Shown one piece after another: positions 1 through 7,169 of a stretch of DNA of 14,322 bases. Under the pieces are notes generated by a model. The model searched no databases, was not told where the DNA came from, and saw only the letters and a program-made list of their open reading frames with translations. Each line of letters begins with the position of its first letter. Position 1 is the first letter of the stretch. The position numbers were made by a program, and so were the translations under genes. The stretch is from an uncultured Eubacteriales bacterium (GTDB lineage Bacteria; Bacillota; Clostridia; Peptostreptococcales; Anaerovoracaceae): assembly GCA_905206455.1 (NCBI GenBank), contig CAJLHL010000061.1:1-14322 (forward strand). Direction: 5' to 3'.

Positions 1-318
1 AGAGAAGATGTGGTACGGGCGCTGGATTCCATCCAGGATACGGTTTCCCTATACGAACCCGTATTTCGCGACAACGGAGACACGGTCTTCATCATGGACC
101 AGATCAAAGACACAAAAAACACGGATGAACGCTGGATGACAAACATCTCTCTGTCAGAGGCGATGTCGCGGCTCAATCCGAGAGAGCGGCATATTCTCAG
201 CAGAAGATTTTTCGATGGAAAAACTCAGACCGAAGTGGCTGACGAAATCGGCATCTCTCAGGCGCAGGTCAGCCGGCTGGAAAAAAACGCACTGAAATTT
301 ATGCAGAAATACGTTTAA
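1..318 (+). CDS. sigG: RNA polymerase sporulation sigma factor SigG, C-terminal part (5' end outside window)
   Basis: The frame is open from the first base of the window (R-E-D-V-V-R-A-L) to a TAA at 316-318, so the gene starts upstream and 105 codons are visible. They cover the end of sigma region 3 and regions 4.1/4.2. Seen directly: the stretch SIQDTVSLYEPVFRDNGD followed by FIMDQI, and a region 4.2 helix-turn-helix with GKTQTEVADEIGISQAQVSR. These match my memory of Bacillus/Clostridium SigG closely, including the near-invariant QAQVSRLEK. SigG drives late gene expression in the forespore. SigF shares the region 4.2 motif, but the IQDTVSLYEP block favours SigG. A strong hairpin terminator follows 20 nt after the stop, so this is the last gene of its transcript. 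The upstream spoIIG-type neighbours cannot be seen. Confidence 0.92.
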   Translation, partial: REDVVRALDSIQDTVSLYEPVFRDNGDTVFIMDQIKDTKNTDERWMTNISLSEAMSRLNPRERHILSRRFFDGKTQTEVADEIGISQAQVSRLEKNALKFMQKYV

Positions 319-330
319 CCCGAAGAGGGA

Positions 331-389
331 AAAAACGAGCCCGGCGAAGAACTCCTTCTTGAAAAGAAGGGGTTCTTCGCCGGGCTTTT
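331..389. terminator. Bidirectional intrinsic terminator between sigG and the LTA-synthase-like gene
   Basis: Bases 338-360 and 364-386 form a stem of about 23 bp (AGCCCGGCGAAGAAC... closing on a GAA loop) with one G-T wobble. On the plus strand it is followed by TTTT (386-389) and ends sigG. On the minus strand the run A331-A335 gives a T tract about 2 nt beyond the stem, so the same hairpin can end the convergent gene, whose stop is at 486. Confidence 0.9.
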
Positions 390-485
390 CTTCCGACTCT
401 CATCCGTGCGTTCCGCAGCATACCGTTCTGTCATTTCTTCTGCAGAAACACCGGCCGCAGTACCGCGATCGCCGGCCCATTCCGG

Positions 486-2714
486 CTATTTTTTCTCCGC
501 GCCGTCCTCTCTGATGTCCGCGGCCAATTCCTCTTCACTGAGTTCTGACATGATCGCCTGATTTCCATCCATGTCTTCCTCTGACGCGCTCACCGCGCCG
601 CTGGAATGCCAGATCCATGTTCCGGTGGAACTCAGATGCGTCTTCTGGCTGCTCATCTGAATGACTTCGATCTCATCTCCTTCATCCAGCGATTCGCCTT
701 CCATCGCTTCAATCCGTCCCGAATTGATAAAGGTCGTCTTCACCTGGTTTCCATTGATAAAAATTTTGCTCGCCGACGTGAAATTATCTCCGATAATATA
801 CAGCGACTCACCGGCTGTCCCGATACTGCGGATGGTAATCGGATCGATTCCCATCTGCATCTCCGTCGCGACATAAGGCTTTACTCCGCCGTAACAGTAA
901 GACTCTCCATAGAGAATATCATACTGAAGGGCGTGGAGCGAGCTGTAATAATTGCTGCTGCCCGCCATTTTCTGATGGAGCGACGTGATGACGCCTCTGT
1001 GCATATCTAACTGATCCATGGCATAAGAGTAGAGCTGGTAGGTCTTGAGATCTTTATCGTTCTGCTGCAGTCCGAAGTTATCCCAGATCACATATTCTGT
1101 CTGATAGAGATTTTCATTCTCCAGATCTTCCGGATCGAAAGAGAATTTCGGCAGATGGTCGCCGTAAACCACGAGGACGCAAGGTTCGCCGCTCGCCTCC
1201 AACATGTCCGTCACATCGCCCAGAAAGGCGTCCATCTCGTGAATCTGATTGACATAATATTCAAATCCCACCGCTTCCTCTTCCTTAAATCCGGAAACCG
1301 TAATGGTCTGATCCGGATCGATCTGCTCTGTCGGATATTTTCCGTGCCCCTGAACGGAAACGGCAAATACAAAATCCTGTTCCGGTGTGGAATCCATCGC
1401 CTTTTTAATTTCCTCCGTCAGGCAGCTGTCTTCCGCCCAGTCCAGAGGATTCCGCTGTACATTCTGCATATATTCCACAGAAGTATACGAATCAAATCCC
1501 AGATTCGGATATACCAGATAACGGCCGTAGAACTTTCCGGTATGGTTATGTATCGCATGAGTGGAGTAACCGTAATCCTTGAGATCATAAGCTACCGATT
1601 CCGATGTGGTCTCGCGCATGATTGTGGTAAACGGATATTCTCCCGGTCCGAAATATTCCAGACTCATTCCGGAGAGAACTTCAAATTCCGTATTGGCCGT
1701 ACCTGCGCCGAAAGAAGGCGTGGTCAGCCATCCGGAAGTATAATTCTCCTTCATCGAGGTAAAATTCGGAACCGGATTTTCAGAGAATGTCACATCCTTC
1801 AAGTGGTTTACGTCAAAGAAAGACTCCATCTGAAGGAATACGATATTCGGCGTCTCTTCCGTCGCTTTCTCCGATTTTACCACTTCCGCATTGCCTCCGG
1901 CCTGATTGATCTCATCCACCACCGACTGAATACTCTCCCGGCTGTAATCCTCCGGTTCTGAGATTCCCCGGTCTACTACGCTGCAGGCAAAGCAATAAGC
2001 GAAACCGTAATCCTTATATGCATCCTGAATATTGTGAAACGTCGTTGCCAGCGATCCCGAAGAGACGGAAAAAGTCGTTGCCGCCGAAAGCGTAACGCCC
2101 AGCACCGCGATAGACGCCAGAGCTCTCGCCGGGCTTCGCTTTATCTTCGGAGATTTCACGAAGATCAGCGCGATGATACCCGCCACCAGAATGACGCCGA
2201 CAGCGATCATGATAATCTGTCCCTTTGTAAAATATACGTTGACGATGCTCATGACATTTTTAAATGTTCTGAAATCCATGGCGTTCAGCGGCGTCGTCCG
2301 AAACCCCAGAAGCACACAGTTGGTGATGCCCAGACCCAGCCAAACGATAGAAATCAGCGAGTACATGAACTCTTTTTTTCGAAACAGTAAAGCTATAGAC
2401 AATGTGACGATGACGATCAGAGAATTGTAGAGAAACAGCAGCGGGTGCTGAATCAGATACGCCGCGCCGTCGATGACGGAACGTCTGCTGAGCATCTCTA
2501 TGATCAGATAGAGCAGCAGTCCCAGCCCTACGGTAAAGAGAAACGGCCGCTCCTCCCATTTTCGGATCTTAGCGACAGGCCTCCTTGTCACTCTCCGGAC
2601 AAAGGCAGCCGGCCTGTGAAAAACTCTGTTTAAAGTATTTCTGATTTTGCCAGCGGTTTGCCCGGCAGTCTGCCTCATACGCGTCCACGTTTTTTTCCAG
2701 ATTGAATTATCCAT
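486..2714 (-). CDS. LTA-synthase-family membrane sulfatase (phosphoglycerol transferase-like) with C-terminal IPT/TIG-like domain
   Basis: A 742-residue polytopic membrane enzyme of the LtaS/alkaline-phosphatase superfamily. About five membrane segments lie at residues ~58-74, 88-112, 117-138, 167-187 and 198-216, followed by an extracellular sulfatase-type domain (~288-600). Visible active-site features: E297 (FLQMESFF), a nucleophile-type threonine T339 in GAGTANTEFE, H457 in VQGHGKYP, and D519-H520 in VVYGDHLP, matching the metal ligands and threonine of LtaS. Such enzymes move glycerol-phosphate from phosphatidylglycerol to lipoteichoic acid or related surface glycans. LtaS proteins are usually about 650 residues. 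The extra ~120 residues hold an IPT/TIG-like fold candidate (~623-704: SLYIIGDNFT, KIFINGNQV) and an acidic tail. The ATG at 2714 is chosen over 2756 because GGGGGTG lies 6 nt upstream of it. The exact acceptor is unknown, and a polysaccharide-modifying role is possible. Confidence 0.88.
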   Translation of the reverse strand: MDNSIWKKTWTRMRQTAGQTAGKIRNTLNRVFHRPAAFVRRVTRRPVAKIRKWEERPFLFTVGLGLLLYLIIEMLSRRSVIDGAAYLIQHPLLFLYNSLIVIVTLSIALLFRKKEFMYSLISIVWLGLGITNCVLLGFRTTPLNAMDFRTFKNVMSIVNVYFTKGQIIMIAVGVILVAGIIALIFVKSPKIKRSPARALASIAVLGVTLSAATTFSVSSGSLATTFHNIQDAYKDYGFAYCFACSVVDRGISEPEDYSRESIQSVVDEINQAGGNAEVVKSEKATEETPNIVFLQMESFFDVNHLKDVTFSENPVPNFTSMKENYTSGWLTTPSFGAGTANTEFEVLSGMSLEYFGPGEYPFTTIMRETTSESVAYDLKDYGYSTHAIHNHTGKFYGRYLVYPNLGFDSYTSVEYMQNVQRNPLDWAEDSCLTEEIKKAMDSTPEQDFVFAVSVQGHGKYPTEQIDPDQTITVSGFKEEEAVGFEYYVNQIHEMDAFLGDVTDMLEASGEPCVLVVYGDHLPKFSFDPEDLENENLYQTEYVIWDNFGLQQNDKDLKTYQLYSYAMDQLDMHRGVITSLHQKMAGSSNYYSSLHALQYDILYGESYCYGGVKPYVATEMQMGIDPITIRSIGTAGESLYIIGDNFTSASKIFINGNQVKTTFINSGRIEAMEGESLDEGDEIEVIQMSSQKTHLSSTGTWIWHSSGAVSASEEDMDGNQAIMSELSEEELAADIREDGAEKK

Positions 2715-2781
2715 TTTTACACCCCCGGTTATCCCCTGTATTCCGAGCTGAATCAACTGATACGTTTCCTACAGAATTATT

Positions 2782-2814
2782 CTTCCCGTAAAACTCCCCC
2801 AGTTTTTCGGAAGG
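2782..2814. promoter_or_regulatory. Hairpin in the leader of the LTA-synthase-like gene
   Basis: CTTCCCGTAAAACT pairs with AGTTTTTCGGAAG around a CCCCC loop (about 12 bp, one bulge, one mismatch). It lies inside the predicted minus-strand leader, about 70 nt before the start codon. On the plus strand it is followed by GTTTTT, so it could instead act as a plus-strand terminator, but no plus-strand gene feeds it. Confidence 0.4.
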
Positions 2815-2846
2815 TTTTTCGCAGACTTTATAATCTATTCCGGAGA

Positions 2847-2864
2847 CCCTGCTGACTTGCAGGG
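2847..2864. promoter_or_regulatory. Inverted repeat CCCTGC-N6-GCAGGG in the same leader
   Basis: A perfect 6-bp dyad with a 6-nt loop, 60-78 nt downstream of the predicted transcription start of the LTA-synthase-like gene. It could be an RNA hairpin or an operator. No protein is assigned. Confidence 0.35.
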
Positions 2865-2931
2865 AATTCTCTCTGAAATCCGCGAAATTCAGAACTCTGT
2901 AAAAAATTTGTAAACTGCTTAAGTCAGATTT

Positions 2932-2960
2932 ATTTTAGCCCTGCATCATCGTAACGTCAA
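2932..2960 (-). promoter_or_regulatory. Promoter of the LTA-synthase-like gene
   Basis: On the minus strand TTGACG (2960-2955) and TAAAAT (2937-2932) are separated by exactly 17 bp, a near-consensus sigma-A promoter. The predicted start is near 2925, giving a leader of about 210 nt before the ATG at 2714. The rest of the 2715-3005 gap holds only the two inverted repeats listed separately. Confidence 0.7.
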
Positions 2961-3005
2961 TCATATTTGAACTAATATAAGAAATTCTTAATGAATGACG
3001 AAACA

Positions 3006-3050
3006 TATAAGAAAGTGCCGACGTCTCCCGATTTTTGAGACAGCCGGCAC
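3006..3050 (-). terminator. Terminator of the thi operon
   Basis: GTGCCG..GTCTC (3015-3025) pairs with GAGAC..CGGCAC (3037-3050), with a small internal loop. On the minus strand the stem is followed by TTTCTTATAT (3014-3005). It lies 9 nt past the stop of the small cysteine protein gene and closes the whole minus-strand operon. Confidence 0.75.
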
Positions 3051-3058
3051 CATTTTGT

Positions 3059-3241
3059 CTAATTCTGCTTTGCCACGATTTTATATTCGTCATACAGGAG
3101 ATAATACGGGCAGTCCCGGAAGGAATCCGTGAGAAATTTGTACATCTCATCCTCATCCAGGCTGATATCGCAGAAATAGGTATCATATTCCGCGTCATAA
3201 ATATAGTAAGAACAAGTATCGCAGGATCCTTTACTTTTCAT
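3059..3241 (-). CDS. Small four-cysteine protein (DUF6472-like), last gene of the thi operon
   Basis: A 60-residue, acidic, tyrosine-rich protein with no signal peptide or membrane segment. Cysteines at 7, 10, 24 and 44 (C-X2-C-X13-C-X19-C) suggest a metal site or a disulfide pair. The LDEDEMYKFL and DCPYY...DEYKIVAKQN blocks look like a small conserved clostridial family that I recall as DUF6472; the number is from memory. Its ATG at 3241 lies inside the end of the preceding tenI-like gene (11-nt overlap), which suggests translational coupling and co-expression with thiazole synthesis. No function is known to me. Because the gene uses its own conserved frame and is followed directly by a terminator, I treat it as real rather than as a chance frame. 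Confidence 0.8.
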   Translation of the reverse strand: MKSKGSCDTCSYYIYDAEYDTYFCDISLDEDEMYKFLTDSFRDCPYYLLYDEYKIVAKQN

Positions 3242-3899
3242 AAAATTCTCCTCTCATCATCTGGGACATGATACATGCCCCCGCCGCGCCGGCCTTTCTT
3301 ACCGCCTTCACATTTTCCGCGGAGATTCCGCCGATAGCGAAAACGGGAATCGATACAGCATTTACGGTCTCTCGGAGAAACTCCAGTCCTCTGGGTTCCA
3401 GCCCTCTTTTGCAGTCGGTAGCGAAAACGTGACCCGCGGTCACATAATCCGCTCCCAGAGCCTGCGCTTCGCGGGCTTCCTCCGGAGAGTGAACCGACGC
3501 CCCCACGGTACTGAAATGTCTGAGCATCGTTTCCTGACTCCGGCTCAGCACCCGCAGCACGTGCAGCGGGAAATGAATCTTCCGGCAATTCAGCCGCACC
3601 GCCGCTTCCGCATAAGTATGCAGGATACAGCTGATCTGCGCCCTTTCACAGATTTTTATGACCCGGCGGGCTAATTCTTCATATTCCCTTTCTTTCAGGT
3701 CTTTTTCCCGGACGATGACTGCGTCTGCGCCGGAAGAGACGATCTTCTCCATGCGCTCAAAATAATCGCCCGCCGAAAGATGCCGGTTTGTCACCGCGAT
3801 GATTCGAAATCCGCCTTCTGCTGCGCCCTTTCCGCCGCCCGTCTCATCTGTCCCGTTCCGCGGATCTCTTTCCTCTTCCTTATACATAAACATAATCAT
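3231..3899 (-). CDS. tenI: ThiE/TenI-family protein, probably a TenI-type thiazole tautomerase
   Basis: A TIM-barrel protein of up to 222 residues, of the thiamine-phosphate-synthase/TenI superfamily. The barrel starts near residue 31 (FRIIAVTNRH). The blocks ASVHSPEEA (135-142) and AGHVFATDCKRGLEPRGL (155-171) match Bacillus TenI more closely than ThiE, including the histidine (H157) that TenI uses to aromatise thiazole phosphate. The ThiE Asn-Asp and Asp that bind magnesium-pyrophosphate are not evident: the matching parts read ILHTYAEAA and RKIHFPLHV. A ThiE-like R-E-K (64-66) is kept, so automatic annotation will probably say thiE. The start is uncertain: in-frame ATGs at 3899, 3893 and 3887 all lie inside the end of thiH, and the first ~30 residues are low-complexity. 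It overlaps thiH by up to 20 nt, implying coupled translation. Confidence 0.82.
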   Translation of the reverse strand: MIMFMYKEEERDPRNGTDETGGGKGAAEGGFRIIAVTNRHLSAGDYFERMEKIVSSGADAVIVREKDLKEREYEELARRVIKICERAQISCILHTYAEAAVRLNCRKIHFPLHVLRVLSRSQETMLRHFSTVGASVHSPEEAREAQALGADYVTAGHVFATDCKRGLEPRGLEFLRETVNAVSIPVFAIGGISAENVKAVRKAGAAGACIMSQMMRGEFYEK

Positions 3900-5058
3900 T
3901 CATCACCGGCTGAAGGCCCCTGTCCTTTATGGCCTGATAGACCTCGTCCACCGATCGGTCATCGGAGATGACAAACTGCTCGTCTCCCTTTTCTTCGATT
4001 TCCTCTACATGACTGCCGATGCCGGTGCTGACGCCGGCGGAGATCTTCGTGGCCGCGATGCTGATCACATTGTCTCTGAAACGCTGTCCCTCTCTGGTGG
4101 AAATCGTGATATTGGCGAAAGGCATGAAAATCCGGTACGCCATGATCACCTGCAAAAGCTGGGTTTCGTGCACATCCTTCGGGTTAATTTCCTCATGATT
4201 GATGGTCGGTCTGAGGCGGGGGCAGGAAAAGGCGATTTCCGCGTGAGGATATTTTTTCTGCAGCAGATAAGCATGCATCCCTGTAGCGAAAGCATCTTTT
4301 CTGAAATCAGAGAGCCCCAGAAGAGCCGCGAACCCTACGCCGCGCATACCTCCCAGAACAGCCCGCTCCTGAGCGCTGAAACGGTACGGAAAGACTCTCT
4401 TGTGTCCTCCCAGATGCAGCGTCTCATATTTTTCCGGATCATAGGTCTCCTGAAAAACAGTGACAAAATCCGCGCCGCATTGATGCAGATAAGCATATTC
4501 ATCGGAATTCACCGGATAGATCTCCAGACCGATCAGCTTAAAATATTTTTTTGCGATTTTGCACGCCTCTCCGATGTATTCCACATCCGACATTTTCCGG
4601 CTCTCCCCTGTCAAAAGGAGAATTTCCTCCAGACCGGTGGCGGCGATGGCCTGCATCTCCTGCTCGATCTGTTCGAAATTGAGTTTTGCTCTTCTGATCT
4701 TATTGTGACAGTTGAAACCGCAGTAAATACAGTAGTTTTCGCAGTAATTCGCGATATAAAGCGGCGTAAACATGTAAATCGAATTGCCGAAATGCTTTCG
4801 GGTTTCCTGCTGCGCTCTCTGCGCCATTTCTTCGATAAGCGGCTGGGCCGCCGGTGAGAGCAGAGCTCCGAAATCATAAGGTGACAGCGTTTCTTTTCCC
4901 AGAGCCACCCTCACATCCTCTGAGGTATAAGACTCGGGGCGGTATTCTGCCGCCGCTTTCAGCACCCGGTCCATGAGATCGGACTTCTCCAGAACCTCCA
5001 TTCCCGGCAGATATTCCATGTGGCTCTCGGGAATTTTCTTTCTATTATCTATTTCCAT
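3880..5058 (-). CDS. thiH: 2-iminoacetate synthase ThiH (radical SAM tyrosine lyase)
   Basis: A cytosolic radical S-adenosylmethionine enzyme of 392 residues that splits tyrosine into 2-iminoacetate (dehydroglycine) and p-cresol, supplying the C-N unit for thiazole. The iron-sulfur motif C-X3-C-X2-C is at C106, C110 and C113 (ANYCENYCIYCGFNC). The order continues with LLLTGE (~SAM-binding GGE-like block) and the ThiH-type end DDRSVDEVYQAI...QPVMNDYV. The ATG at 5058 has AGAGGA 6-7 nt upstream and gives the usual family length. Upstream in-frame starts (5079, 5151) would add a non-conserved arginine/alanine-rich stretch translated from the spacer and lack a comparable ribosome site. A GC-rich hairpin sits in the 193-nt spacer to thiG. 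Anaerobes use ThiH where aerobic Bacillus uses ThiO. Confidence 0.95.
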   Translation of the reverse strand: MEIDNRKKIPESHMEYLPGMEVLEKSDLMDRVLKAAAEYRPESYTSEDVRVALGKETLSPYDFGALLSPAAQPLIEEMAQRAQQETRKHFGNSIYMFTPLYIANYCENYCIYCGFNCHNKIRRAKLNFEQIEQEMQAIAATGLEEILLLTGESRKMSDVEYIGEACKIAKKYFKLIGLEIYPVNSDEYAYLHQCGADFVTVFQETYDPEKYETLHLGGHKRVFPYRFSAQERAVLGGMRGVGFAALLGLSDFRKDAFATGMHAYLLQKKYPHAEIAFSCPRLRPTINHEEINPKDVHETQLLQVIMAYRIFMPFANITISTREGQRFRDNVISIAATKISAGVSTGIGSHVEEIEEKGDEQFVISDDRSVDEVYQAIKDRGLQPVMNDYVYV

Positions 5059-5096
5059 ACCAGATCCTCTCTTCTCCATTTCAACAGCCTGCGGCG

Positions 5097-5123
5097 CATC
5101 CCGCCGCCCGGCGGCACCGGATG
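5097..5123. repeat. GC-rich hairpin in the thiG-thiH spacer
   Basis: CATCC-C-GCCGC-CCG-GCGGC-ACC-GGATG: two stacked 5-bp stems with an asymmetric internal loop and no T tract on either strand. It is not an intrinsic terminator. It may stabilise or mark processing of the polycistronic mRNA (inference). Confidence 0.4.
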
Positions 5124-5251
5124 GAATCCACGCGCTCCGAATCCGCAACACGGCCGGCGCTCCGGCTTCGTATCCGTTCTGACGCCGGATTTACCAGTCA
5201 CACATCCCTGGAAATCAGGCTCCGAAAATAAATCTTTTTCTACACTTAGCC

Positions 5252-6028
5252 TCAGTCAGCGAGAAAACCCGTCAGCGGAGAAGAAGGAGAGGCTCCTTTC
5301 GTGAGCACCCTTCCCATACCCGCCAGATACGCGCTTCTTCCCGCCTCAATGGCCTTCCGGAACGCACCGGCCATCGCGGGAATATCCCCGGCGGTAGCGA
5401 TGGCCGTATTTGCCATGATCGCCGCGGCTCCCATCTCCATGGCTTCACAAGCCTGCGAAGGCCGGCCGATGCCGGCGTCTACGATAATGGGCAGATCGAT
5501 TTCATCAATGAGAATCTGAATAAAATCTCTCGTGCACAGACCCTTATTTGAGCCGATAGGCGACGCCAGCGGCATAATCGCCGCAGCGCCCGCATTCTGA
5601 AGATCTCTGGCGGCATTCAGATCCGGATACATGTAAGGCATCACCACAAACCCTTCCGACGCCAGAATTTCCGTGGCTTTCACCGTCTCGTAATTGTCCG
5701 GCAGCAGATACTTGGAATCCCGGATGACTTCGATTTTCACAAAATCTCCGCATCCCGCCTCTCTGGCCAGCCGGGCGATCCGCACCGCCTCCTCCGCATT
5801 TCTCGCTCCCGAAGTATTGGGCAGCAGCGTCACTCCCTCCGGGATGTAGTCCAGAATATTTCCGTCGCCTGCGGTATTGACCCGTCTCAGAGCCAGAGTG
5901 ATCATTTCGGCGCCGGCGCATTCCACCGCCGCCTGAATCAGATCCAGATCATATTTTCCCGATCCGAGAATAAACCGGGAGGAAAATTCATGTCCTCCGA
6001 TGCTCCATTTATCTTCACTGTTCGCCAT
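5252..6028 (-). CDS. thiG: Thiazole synthase ThiG
   Basis: A TIM-barrel enzyme of 258 residues that condenses deoxyxylulose-5-phosphate, dehydroglycine and ThiS-thiocarboxylate sulfur into the thiazole phosphate tautomer. Seen: FILGSGKY at the N-terminus, LALRRVNT, the Schiff-base lysine K98 in DFVKIEVIRD, LPLASPIGS-like MPLASPIGSNKGL, and DAGIGRPS plus ANTAIATA, which bind the phosphate. Length and order match the family. The start at 6028 is chosen because AAGGAAG lies 5 nt upstream. An upstream ATG at 6049 would swallow this ribosome site. It lies between thiF and thiH in the same direction. The thiF-thiG gap of 110 nt holds a hairpin. Confidence 0.96.
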   Translation of the reverse strand: MANSEDKWSIGGHEFSSRFILGSGKYDLDLIQAAVECAGAEMITLALRRVNTAGDGNILDYIPEGVTLLPNTSGARNAEEAVRIARLAREAGCGDFVKIEVIRDSKYLLPDNYETVKATEILASEGFVVMPYMYPDLNAARDLQNAGAAAIMPLASPIGSNKGLCTRDFIQILIDEIDLPIIVDAGIGRPSQACEAMEMGAAAIMANTAIATAGDIPAMAGAFRKAIEAGRSAYLAGMGRVLTKGASPSSPLTGFLAD

Positions 6029-6084
6029 AGTTTCTTCCTTTCTTCTCATAGTCTTCAGATCAGTATTCTAAGTCATGTCAAACC

Positions 6085-6110
6085 GCGGCGTTCTCCGGTC
6101 AGTACGCCGC
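6085..6110. repeat. GC-rich hairpin in the thiF-thiG spacer
   Basis: GCGGCGT (6085-6091) and ACGCCGC (6104-6110) form a perfect 7-bp inverted repeat with a 12-nt loop and no T tract. It resembles the hairpin in the thiG-thiH spacer in placement and GC content, not in sequence. Confidence 0.4.
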
Positions 6111-6138
6111 ATCATCATCTGCCGGTCGCTTCCCCGCC

Positions 6139-6768
6139 TCACAGATCTCCGAGAATCAGGCGGAGCGCCGCGTTGGCCTGATGAGCCGCACAGGCGGCCA
6201 CACGGGGCGCCATCAGCTTCTGCCCGGACTCCAGACCATTTTTTTCATCGCCGCAGATATAAAAGCGCTCCGCAACGCGGCGCGTTCGGATCAGATTCGT
6301 ATCGCCGCAGCCCGCCATTCCGCTGCCGCTGACGAGTATCGCCTCCGGCAGCGACGTCAGCACCCCGTTGACAAAAGCCGCTTTATTTTCCGCCAGATCA
6401 AACGCCTCGCAGATGATCCCGTCTTTTGCAAAAAGCTCTGGGATGTTTTCTTCTGTCACTCTGCAGCAGTCTGCCGTCACTTGGATATATGGATTGATAT
6501 CGTTAATGATTTCTGTCAGAGCTTCCGTCTTCTTTTTCCCCACCTGACGGAGAAAATACGCCTGCCGATGGATATTCGAAAGATCCACCTCATCATCATC
6601 CACGATGTGAAGTCTGCCGATCCCCGCCCTTGCCAAAGCGACAGCGGTATGAGAGCCCAGGCCTCCGATGCCGCCGATTCCCACCCGCGCATTCCACAGT
6701 TTTTCCCGCACTTCCCGCGTATGCCGCCGGTCCAGCGTTTGAAAAATATCTTCCAATGTATAATTCAT
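6139..6768 (-). CDS. thiF: ThiS adenylyltransferase ThiF (short clostridial form)
   Basis: An E1-like enzyme of 209 residues that adenylates the C-terminal glycine of ThiS before sulfur transfer. The Rossmann-type nucleotide loop GIGGIGGLGS is at 30-39, followed by the acidic DDDEVDLSNIHRQ (57-69) with the ATP-contacting Arg69 and K78-K80, and D124 in CEAFDLAENK. E. coli ThiF and MoeB are about 250 residues and carry two CxxC zinc pairs and a catalytic cysteine. This protein has no CxxC pair, as is usual for the short form found in clostridia beside thiS-thiG-thiH. C193 in VAACAAHQ is a possible but unproven reactive cysteine. The ATG at 6768 has GGGGATGAG just upstream. Confidence 0.9.
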   Translation of the reverse strand: MNYTLEDIFQTLDRRHTREVREKLWNARVGIGGIGGLGSHTAVALARAGIGRLHIVDDDEVDLSNIHRQAYFLRQVGKKKTEALTEIINDINPYIQVTADCCRVTEENIPELFAKDGIICEAFDLAENKAAFVNGVLTSLPEAILVSGSGMAGCGDTNLIRTRRVAERFYICGDEKNGLESGQKLMAPRVAACAAHQANAALRLILGDL

Positions 6769-6853
6769 TTCTCATCCCCGTCTCTCTTCCGCTCTGCCGC
6801 ACTCCGCATTTCTGTCTCTTCAGGCGCCGTACAGCCGAATCCGCGTCCGTCTT

Positions 6854-7051
6854 TCATCCGCCGCCTACAAAACTGACGATTTCGATGATTTCACCGTCCC
6901 GTATTACTTTTTCCCCGTAGCGGTTCTTCGGCAGGATCTCACCGTCGCATTCCACCGCAATCCGCCCCGGATGATATCCGTTCTTCTCCAGATACTCAGA
7001 CAGAGTCCTTCCGTCGGCTCCGGGTTCTTTTTTTCCATTTATTACTGCCAT
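6854..7051 (-). CDS. thiS: Sulfur carrier protein ThiS
   Basis: A 65-residue ubiquitin-like protein beginning MAVINGKKE and ending in FVGGG, whose last two glycines are the adenylation and thiocarboxylation site used by ThiF and ThiG. IAVECDGEILPK and the GEIIEIV strand before the tail fit the beta-grasp fold. Two adjacent ATGs exist (7054 and 7051). AAGGAG lies 3 nt before the first and 6 nt before the second, so 7051 is preferred. It is the first gene of the thi operon. The leader from the promoter at 7170-7198 contains a strong intrinsic terminator at 7103-7151, so expression needs read-through. Confidence 0.93.
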   Translation of the reverse strand: MAVINGKKEPGADGRTLSEYLEKNGYHPGRIAVECDGEILPKNRYGEKVIRDGEIIEIVSFVGGG

Positions 7052-7102
7052 CATCGGCTCCTTTCTCAACCGGTCTGATTTTCCTTTCTCAGTCCCGGAT
7101 AC

Positions 7103-7151
7103 AAAAAAACGCACGAAGATCTACACCCGCGGTGGTGTACCCCTTCGTGCG
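7103..7151 (-). terminator. Intrinsic terminator inside the thi operon leader (attenuator candidate)
   Basis: CGCACGAAG (7110-7118) pairs with CTTCGTGCG (7143-7151), continued by TACACC/GGTGTA inside. On the minus strand seven Ts follow (7109-7103). It starts only about 12 nt after the predicted transcription start and ends about 50 nt before thiS. A weak alternative hairpin (GTGC 7161-7158 with GCAC 7150-7147) would open the terminator base. No TPP aptamer was found between promoter and thiS. Confidence 0.85.
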
Positions 7152-7169
7152 GTCTCTGCACTTTCTTTC

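Noticed and set aside
5059..5151. N-terminal extension of ThiH into the spacer
   Set aside because: It would be Arg/Ala-rich, not conserved, and lacks a ribosome site, while the start at 5058 has one.
7055..7102. CTGAGA in the thiS leader as a TPP riboswitch remnant
   Set aside because: Only one half of the aptamer core occurs. The partner strand and stems are missing.
7103..7163. T-box-like ACCGCGG and GGGG text in the thi leader
   Set aside because: The real T-box core is AGGGUGGnACCGCG after a specifier stem of over 100 nt. Here the leader has about 12 nt before the hairpin, and the text is part of the terminator stem and loop.
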